From: an uncultured Pirellula sp.
GTDB taxonomy: Bacteria > Planctomycetota > Planctomycetia > Pirellulales > Pirellulaceae
Reading direction: 5' to 3'
Assembly (NCBI GenBank): GCA_903837255.1
Contig: CAILTZ010000593.1
Span: forward strand, 1-11,411
Length of the DNA stretch: 11,411 nt
The position numbers and the translations under genes were made by a program. Under the pieces are notes generated by a model. The model was not told the origin of the DNA, did no database searches, and worked only from the letters and a program-made list of their open reading frames with translations. Shown here one piece after another: positions 7,670 to 11,411 of the stretch (position 1 is the first letter of the stretch; each line of letters opens with the position of its first letter).

Positions 7670-9810
7670 ACCAGCTCACGAGTTGCGCAACGCGTCGATC
7701 GGCTTTCTTGGCATCGCTCATGGCCCTGTGTCTTTCCCAGAATGCTTGGGCACAAACCAACAATTCCTATCCGATGCTCATGAGTCTCAAGCCCACCGCA
7801 GCGATCGTCGGGCAGACCAGCGAGCATGAGCTATCGGCTCGATACAACTTAGCTGGTGGAAACGGCGTGATCATTTCCGGAACAGGAGTTCGCGGCGAAA
7901 TCGTCCCTTTGGAGACCGAAAAGCCCGAGGACAAGGACCGCAACGATGTCGCGAATTCCAAGTGCAAGCTCAAGATCATCTGCGATCCAGACGCCATGCC
8001 CGGAATCCGAGACTTTCGCCTCTGGACTCCGCACGGAGTCAGCACCGTCGGGCAGCTGGTCATCGCTCGCGAACCATTGGTCAGCGAGGTCCTGGACAAC
8101 GATACGGTAGAGAAAGCTCAGAGCGTCCAGTTGCCTGCGACGATTTGCGGGACGATCGAGAAGGCAGAAGACCTCGATTTCTACAAGATTCGTATCGATC
8201 AGCCCGGCGCGTGGACCTTTCACATGACCAGCCAGCGCCTAGAAAATCGTTTGCATGACATGCAGACTCGCGTCGACCCGATGATCACACTCCGATCGGT
8301 CGCAGGATCGACAATCGCGTCGAGCGATAATTCGTTTGCAGGCGATCCACTGATGCATGTCAACATCGAGGCCGCAGGGGAGTATCTGCTCGAAGTCCGC
8401 GATGTTCGATACCAAGGCAATGCCGATTGGACGTACGCTGTCGAATGTTCCGCAAGACCCTTTGGTTTGGTCGCCAAACCCCTGGCGGTCGCCCAAGCTG
8501 CGGCGGGCTCCGTCCAAGTCGTAGGGTTGGGGCTAGGAGCCGATGCGACCGCATCGCTCACTCCAGCCGCATCGGCTAGCACTCGGATCGAACGGTTTGC
8601 TCCGGTGGTCGGTTCGACACCGCTGAATGCACTGCAAGTTCTCGCGTCCGCCGATCCGATTGTGAGCGAGCCCAGCGGTGCACTCACCGCCCAGGCGGCT
8701 GAGGCGACCCAGGCGATGCCGATGCAGTTTGCTATCCCGAGTGTCGTGTGTGGCAGCATCGATACTCCAGAGCAAGTCGATCGGTATCGATTTGAGGCCA
8801 AGGCCCAGCAGCGATTGAGCTTTGAGGTTTTCGCAAGACGGCTAGGATCGGAACTCGATGCCAAGCTTCGGATCCTCAACTCCGAGGGGAACGCCTTGAG
8901 CGAAGCCGATGATTCAACCTTTGATCGCGTATTATCCTCGGATGCGACACTAGAGAATTGGACTGCACCGGCCGACGGGGTCTTTACGCTCGAGATTCGC
9001 GACCTGCATGGAAGAGGGGGGCCGAGTTATCCGTATGCGGTGGAGGTCAAGCAATCCAAGGCTTATTTTCTGTTAGAAGCCGACACTGACAAGACACCGC
9101 TAGCCATGGGCAGTGCCAGTGTGATTTACGTCAAAGCGCAGCGTAGGAACGGGTTTGCCGGCGAGATACAGCTAGCTGTCGAGGGGCTGCCTCCGGGAGT
9201 CCGTGCCGAGTGCGGTCGGATCCTTGCAGGCAGGCCAGATGGAGCGATCTGGCTGACGGCTGCCGCCGATGCACCGGTGGGGATGTCGAACATCAAGATC
9301 ACCGGTACATCCGAGCACCCCGAGGCGGACGGTCAGAAGATCGCTTTGCAATCGACCGCATCGCATCTCCAGGAGGTCTACATGCCAGGGGGGGGACGGG
9401 GTCATTATCCGGTCGACTACCACACGGTATCGGTAGGCAAGCCGATGGACATTCGGAGCATCAAGCTCAGCGCCACAGAGATCGAGCTTGTGCCGGGGGG
9501 TTCTCAGCGTATCGACATCCAGATCGAGCGGGCTCCGGATTACAAGGGGAACGTAACGCTCGATGCGATGCTTCAGCATCTCGAGCAGCCGTATGGCAAT
9601 CCGTTGCCACCTGGCGTGGTGGTCGACATTGGGGCTAGCAAAACGTTATTAACGGCTGGGGAGTCGGCCGGGCACATCACGTTCAAGGCCAACGCGGACG
9701 CTGCGGCGGTCGAGCATCATTTGGTTCCGATCACGGTGCATGTTTCGATCAATTTCGTGATGAAGCACACCTTCAGCAGCGAACCGTTCTACATCACCGT
9801 CAAAAAATAG
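7666..9810 (+). CDS. Secreted protein with two PPC domains and Ig-like domains
   Basis: This is a 714-residue exported protein with no recognisable catalytic domain. I chose the ATG at 7666 because it overlaps the previous stop (ATGA), which fits translational coupling in the absence of a clear ribosome binding site, and because it gives a clean signal peptide (residues 1-30, cut near AWAQ-TNN). An open extension back to 7507 merely overlaps the upstream gene. Order: an IPT/Ig-like N-terminal region (about 36-135, ending in TPHGVSTVGQLVIA), PPC domain 1 (about 140-262, with CGTIEKAEDLDFYKIRIDQPG), an Ala-rich IPT-like segment (about 272-335), PPC domain 2 (about 355-462, with CGSIDTPEQVDRYRFEA and FTLEIRDLHGRGG), then Ig-like beta-rich regions to the C-terminus. 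PPC domains are beta-sandwich modules of secreted proteins. Third place in the operon suggests a structural or substrate-binding partner of the DUF1501 and DUF1553 proteins. Confidence 0.9.
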   Translation: MNQLTSCATRRSAFLASLMALCLSQNAWAQTNNSYPMLMSLKPTAAIVGQTSEHELSARYNLAGGNGVIISGTGVRGEIVPLETEKPEDKDRNDVANSKCKLKIICDPDAMPGIRDFRLWTPHGVSTVGQLVIAREPLVSEVLDNDTVEKAQSVQLPATICGTIEKAEDLDFYKIRIDQPGAWTFHMTSQRLENRLHDMQTRVDPMITLRSVAGSTIASSDNSFAGDPLMHVNIEAAGEYLLEVRDVRYQGNADWTYAVECSARPFGLVAKPLAVAQAAAGSVQVVGLGLGADATASLTPAASASTRIERFAPVVGSTPLNALQVLASADPIVSEPSGALTAQAAEATQAMPMQFAIPSVVCGSIDTPEQVDRYRFEAKAQQRLSFEVFARRLGSELDAKLRILNSEGNALSEADDSTFDRVLSSDATLENWTAPADGVFTLEIRDLHGRGGPSYPYAVEVKQSKAYFLLEADTDKTPLAMGSASVIYVKAQRRNGFAGEIQLAVEGLPPGVRAECGRILAGRPDGAIWLTAAADAPVGMSNIKITGTSEHPEADGQKIALQSTASHLQEVYMPGGGRGHYPVDYHTVSVGKPMDIRSIKLSATEIELVPGGSQRIDIQIERAPDYKGNVTLDAMLQHLEQPYGNPLPPGVVVDIGASKTLLTAGESAGHITFKANADAAAVEHHLVPITVHVSINFVMKHTFSSEPFYITVKK

Positions 9811-9823
9811 CTGTCAAAAAATA
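9799..9823. repeat. Short direct repeat at the end of the PPC gene
   Basis: GTCAAAAAATA occurs at 9799-9809 and again at 9813-9823, a 14-bp period that spans and repeats the stop-codon region. The second copy would again encode VKK-stop but lies in another frame. It looks like a small duplication at the gene end, next to the repeat-rich junction. Confidence 0.6.
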
Positions 9824-9858
9824 ACCGCCGAAACGTAGCATGTGCCTTTAGGGGCTCA

Positions 9859-9896
9859 TCCATCAGCGGTCCATCAGCGTCCATTAGCGGTCCAGC
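9859..9896. repeat. Degenerate 10-11 bp tandem repeat (TCCATCAGCGG type)
   Basis: Units are TCCATCAGCGG (9859-9869), TCCATCAGCG (9870-9879), TCCATTAGCGG (9880-9890) and a partial TCCAGC. On the other strand the unit reads like CGCTGATGGA, resembling the dispersed intergenic GGACGCTGATGGACGCTGAT-type repeats I recall from planctomycetes and other environmental bacteria. It lies directly before the truncated dehydrogenase fragment, so it may mark a recombination point. Confidence 0.7.
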
Positions 9897-9919
9897 ATTT
9901 ATACCGCTTGGCTCCATAG

Positions 9920-10123
9920 CGATTGCCAACGCTGCAATCGCTCTTCGACGAGATCCATGCAGCTCCAAGGGCCGAAGGTTCTTCGGGAGTCCTACTACCC
10001 GGACAGCGAGAATGGTCCGAATTTCATCAATCCAAATCCTCTGGAATCTCCCTACCGATCGATGTGCTTGATAAACTGATGCTCGTCGCGCAAGCCACCG
10101 GCGTTGGTCCCGACTGGCTTTGA
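9920..10123 (+). pseudogene. C-terminal remnant of an Ldh2-family (malate/L-lactate/ureidoglycolate) dehydrogenase
   Basis: The frame, open from just after a TAG at 9917-9919 to a TGA at 10121, encodes about 67 residues. They read like the tail of an NAD(P)-dependent Ldh2-type 2-hydroxyacid dehydrogenase: LFDEIHAAPRAEG, then VLLPGQREW (family pattern roughly PGE-x-E), then SSGISLPIDVLDKL and a closing LAxxxGV-like helix. Full proteins are about 330-360 residues; the catalytic and nucleotide-binding parts are absent and none of the upstream frames I read supplies them. No ATG or ribosome binding site was seen; a TTG at 9923 is the only near start. It lies 31 bp before the FAH-family gene. Such dehydrogenases often share sugar-acid operons with FAH proteins and kinases, so this is probably a decayed operon member. 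The identification rests on remembered family pattern; an unrelated small gene is the alternative. Confidence 0.5.
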
Positions 10124-10154
10124 TACCGCTCCCCTTTACGAATCCTTTCCTTGC

Positions 10155-10964
10155 ATGAAAATCATTCGCTACCAAGACGCTCTCGGAGAAATCCATTTCG
10201 CTAGTGTACAAACCGATGGCAGCAAGCTGCGCATCGATGGCAACCCGCTTGGGAAATGGACCCAAACCCAAGAGCAGGCTCAAGTTGCAAAACTTCTTGC
10301 TCCGATCGAACCTCGCGACATCCTGTGCATCGGACTGAACTATCGCAAGCATGCGGCAGAGGGTGGCCAAGCCATCCCGGAGTTCCCCGTCCTATTTATG
10401 AAAAACAGCGGAACCCTAACCAACCCCGGGGACCCCATCGTTCTGCCTCGCAAACTCGCTAGCCAATCGGTCGACTACGAGTGTGAACTGGCCGTCGTGA
10501 TCGGTAAGCCATGCTACAACGTCTCGAAATCCGAGGCTCTCGATTATGTGCTCGGGTATACCTGCGCCAACGATGTCAGCGCTCGGGATTGGCAGATGAA
10601 GTACGGTGGTAGCCAGTGGTGTCGCGGAAAAACATTCAGCACGTTCTGTCCCCTGGGCCCGGTGCTGGTCACACCTGACGAGATCCCCAACCCGAATGCC
10701 TTGTCGATCAAGACCATTCTCAACGGACAGATCATGCAGGACTGGAACACCAACGACATGATCTTTGATGTCCCGACCTTGATCGAATTTTTAAGTGGCT
10801 CGACCCGATTGGCTCCTGGCACAGTGATTCTCACCGGCACGCCGCATGGCGTCGGTGGTGCTCGCAAGCCACCGATCTATCTAAAAGATGGCGATACCGT
10901 GACGATCGAGATCGAAAAGATCGGTGCGCTCACGAATCCCGTTGTCGACGAATCGATCGGTTGA
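10155..10964 (+). CDS. Fumarylacetoacetate hydrolase (FAH) family protein
   Basis: This is a 269-residue cytoplasmic enzyme of the FAH / MhpD-HpcE superfamily, which hydrolyses, hydrates or decarboxylates 2-oxo-acid-like substrates using a divalent metal. The N-terminal domain (about 1-50) is followed by the core. Visible motifs are CIGLNYRKHAAEG (58-70, likely catalytic His67), the metal-binding YECELAVVIGK (108-118, Glu109 and Glu111) and ANDVSARD (138-145, Asp140). Further on are SQWCRGKTFSTFCPLGP (153-169) and the active-site loop LTGTPHGVG (226-234). All expected ligands are present, so it should be active. The ATG at 10155 gives the typical MKIIRYQD start; a longer frame from 10104 lacks support. 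No Shine-Dalgarno site precedes it. It lies between a dehydrogenase fragment and a kinase start 4 bp downstream, which suggests a sugar-acid or ureidoglycolate-like pathway. The exact substrate is unknown. Confidence 0.92.
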   Translation: MKIIRYQDALGEIHFASVQTDGSKLRIDGNPLGKWTQTQEQAQVAKLLAPIEPRDILCIGLNYRKHAAEGGQAIPEFPVLFMKNSGTLTNPGDPIVLPRKLASQSVDYECELAVVIGKPCYNVSKSEALDYVLGYTCANDVSARDWQMKYGGSQWCRGKTFSTFCPLGPVLVTPDEIPNPNALSIKTILNGQIMQDWNTNDMIFDVPTLIEFLSGSTRLAPGTVILTGTPHGVGGARKPPIYLKDGDTVTIEIEKIGALTNPVVDESIG

Positions 10965-10968
10965 TTCG

Positions 10969-11385
10969 ATGATCCGACCCGGCCTGAGTACGATCGCACT
11001 GGACATCGGTAGCACTTCGATCAAGGGTGCAGTTCTGGACCTGGAGGCCGGTGAGCTGGTTTCGGCTTGCTCTCGAGCTTTTCCCGAACCGATCGAGAAC
11101 TTGCCATCAGGTCACATCGAGATCGACCCCAAGGCGATCGTTGCTCGAGTTCTAGAGGTAATCGATGAACTAGCCGAGCACTTGAGCCATCACTGCTCGG
11201 TTTGGATCTGTGGGCAGATGGGTGGACTAATCCTTGCTGACGATCGGGGCCGAGCCAAATCGAATTATCTTTCGTGGCGCGATCAACGCACTCTGAAATC
11301 GACCGATGGCGTTCGATCCTCGATGGAAACGATTCGGCGAACTATTCGGCCTCGGGGGCTGCCATCGATCAGGATCGCGTCGTGA
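10969..11385 (+). CDS. FGGY-family carbohydrate kinase, N-terminal part only (premature stop)
   Basis: FGGY kinases phosphorylate sugars such as xylulose, gluconate or glycerol. This frame has the family's first ATP-phosphate motif, LDIGSTSIKGAVLD (11-24), a GHIEIDP segment (48-54), CGQMGG (81-86) and the substrate-loop motif SWRDQR (102-107). It then continues to a TGA after 138 codons, while the family is usually about 450-550 residues. The catalytic Asp region, second domain and adenosine motif are missing, so the product cannot be a working kinase unless a frameshift restores the frame. The ATG at 10969 lies 4 bp after the FAH stop with no obvious ribosome binding site, suggesting coupling. 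An upstream in-frame GTG (10924) overlaps the FAH gene and is less likely. After the stop only 26 bases remain, so the rest of the gene cannot be seen. The frame beginning at 11283 stays open to the window end. Confidence 0.7.
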   Translation: MIRPGLSTIALDIGSTSIKGAVLDLEAGELVSACSRAFPEPIENLPSGHIEIDPKAIVARVLEVIDELAEHLSHHCSVWICGQMGGLILADDRGRAKSNYLSWRDQRTLKSTDGVRSSMETIRRTIRPRGLPSIRIAS

Positions 11386-11411
11386 TGTTCTTTCGCGATG
11401 GAGCAAATGAC

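Noticed and set aside
8220..8879. Minus-strand open frame of 219 codons inside the PPC gene
   Set aside because: It is an antisense shadow of a conserved coding region, with Ser/Arg-rich composition and no motif.
10104..10154. Longer start for the FAH protein
   Set aside because: It overlaps the end of the dehydrogenase remnant and adds residues not expected in the family; MKIIRYQD is a typical start.
9789..10370. Long minus-strand open frame of 193 codons with repeated GPLMD motifs
   Set aside because: It is antisense to the dehydrogenase remnant and the clearly conserved FAH gene. Its repeats are just the TCCATCAGCGG tandem repeat read backwards, and it has no family match.

Overview
The window looks like chromosomal DNA from a planctomycete, probably of the Pirellulales / Rhodopirellula type. 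The main support is the adjacent pair of a Tat-exported DUF1501 protein and a large secreted protein with Big2, cytochrome-like, DUF1549 and DUF1553 regions. That pairing is characteristic of Planctomycetota. A PPC-domain protein and a lone STN-domain protein fit the same group. No rRNA, tRNA, CRISPR array, transposase or phage gene was seen.

Layout: the first 199 bases hold no confident gene. Two minus-strand genes follow. Read in their own direction they are a large fused MFS-like/spermidine-synthase-like membrane protein (1268-3505), then a membrane-anchored STN-domain protein (200-1081). A gap of about 190 bp between them carries a plausible promoter overlapped by a perfect hairpin. A 313-bp divergent intergenic region (3506-3818) separates these from a tight plus-strand operon: DUF1501 (3819-5132), Big2/cytochrome/DUF1549/DUF1553 (5153-7669, GTG start, 20-bp gap) and a PPC/Ig-like secreted protein (7666-9810, ATGA overlap). 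All three products carry export signals, so they probably act together outside the cytoplasm. They are plausibly a surface-associated system for binding and breaking down complex substrates, but their activity cannot be read from sequence.

The right end looks like the worn remains of a sugar-acid or related catabolic operon. After a short stretch of 11-bp tandem repeats comes a roughly 60-codon piece resembling the C-terminal end of an Ldh2-type (malate/L-lactate/ureidoglycolate dehydrogenase family) enzyme, with its upstream part missing. Next is an intact fumarylacetoacetate-hydrolase-family gene (10155-10964). Last is the start of an FGGY carbohydrate kinase (from 10969), which runs into a stop after 138 codons although the family is about 450-550 residues long. 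The most unusual signals are this pair of broken genes around an intact hydrolase, the repeats at the breakpoint, and the translationally coupled secreted triad.
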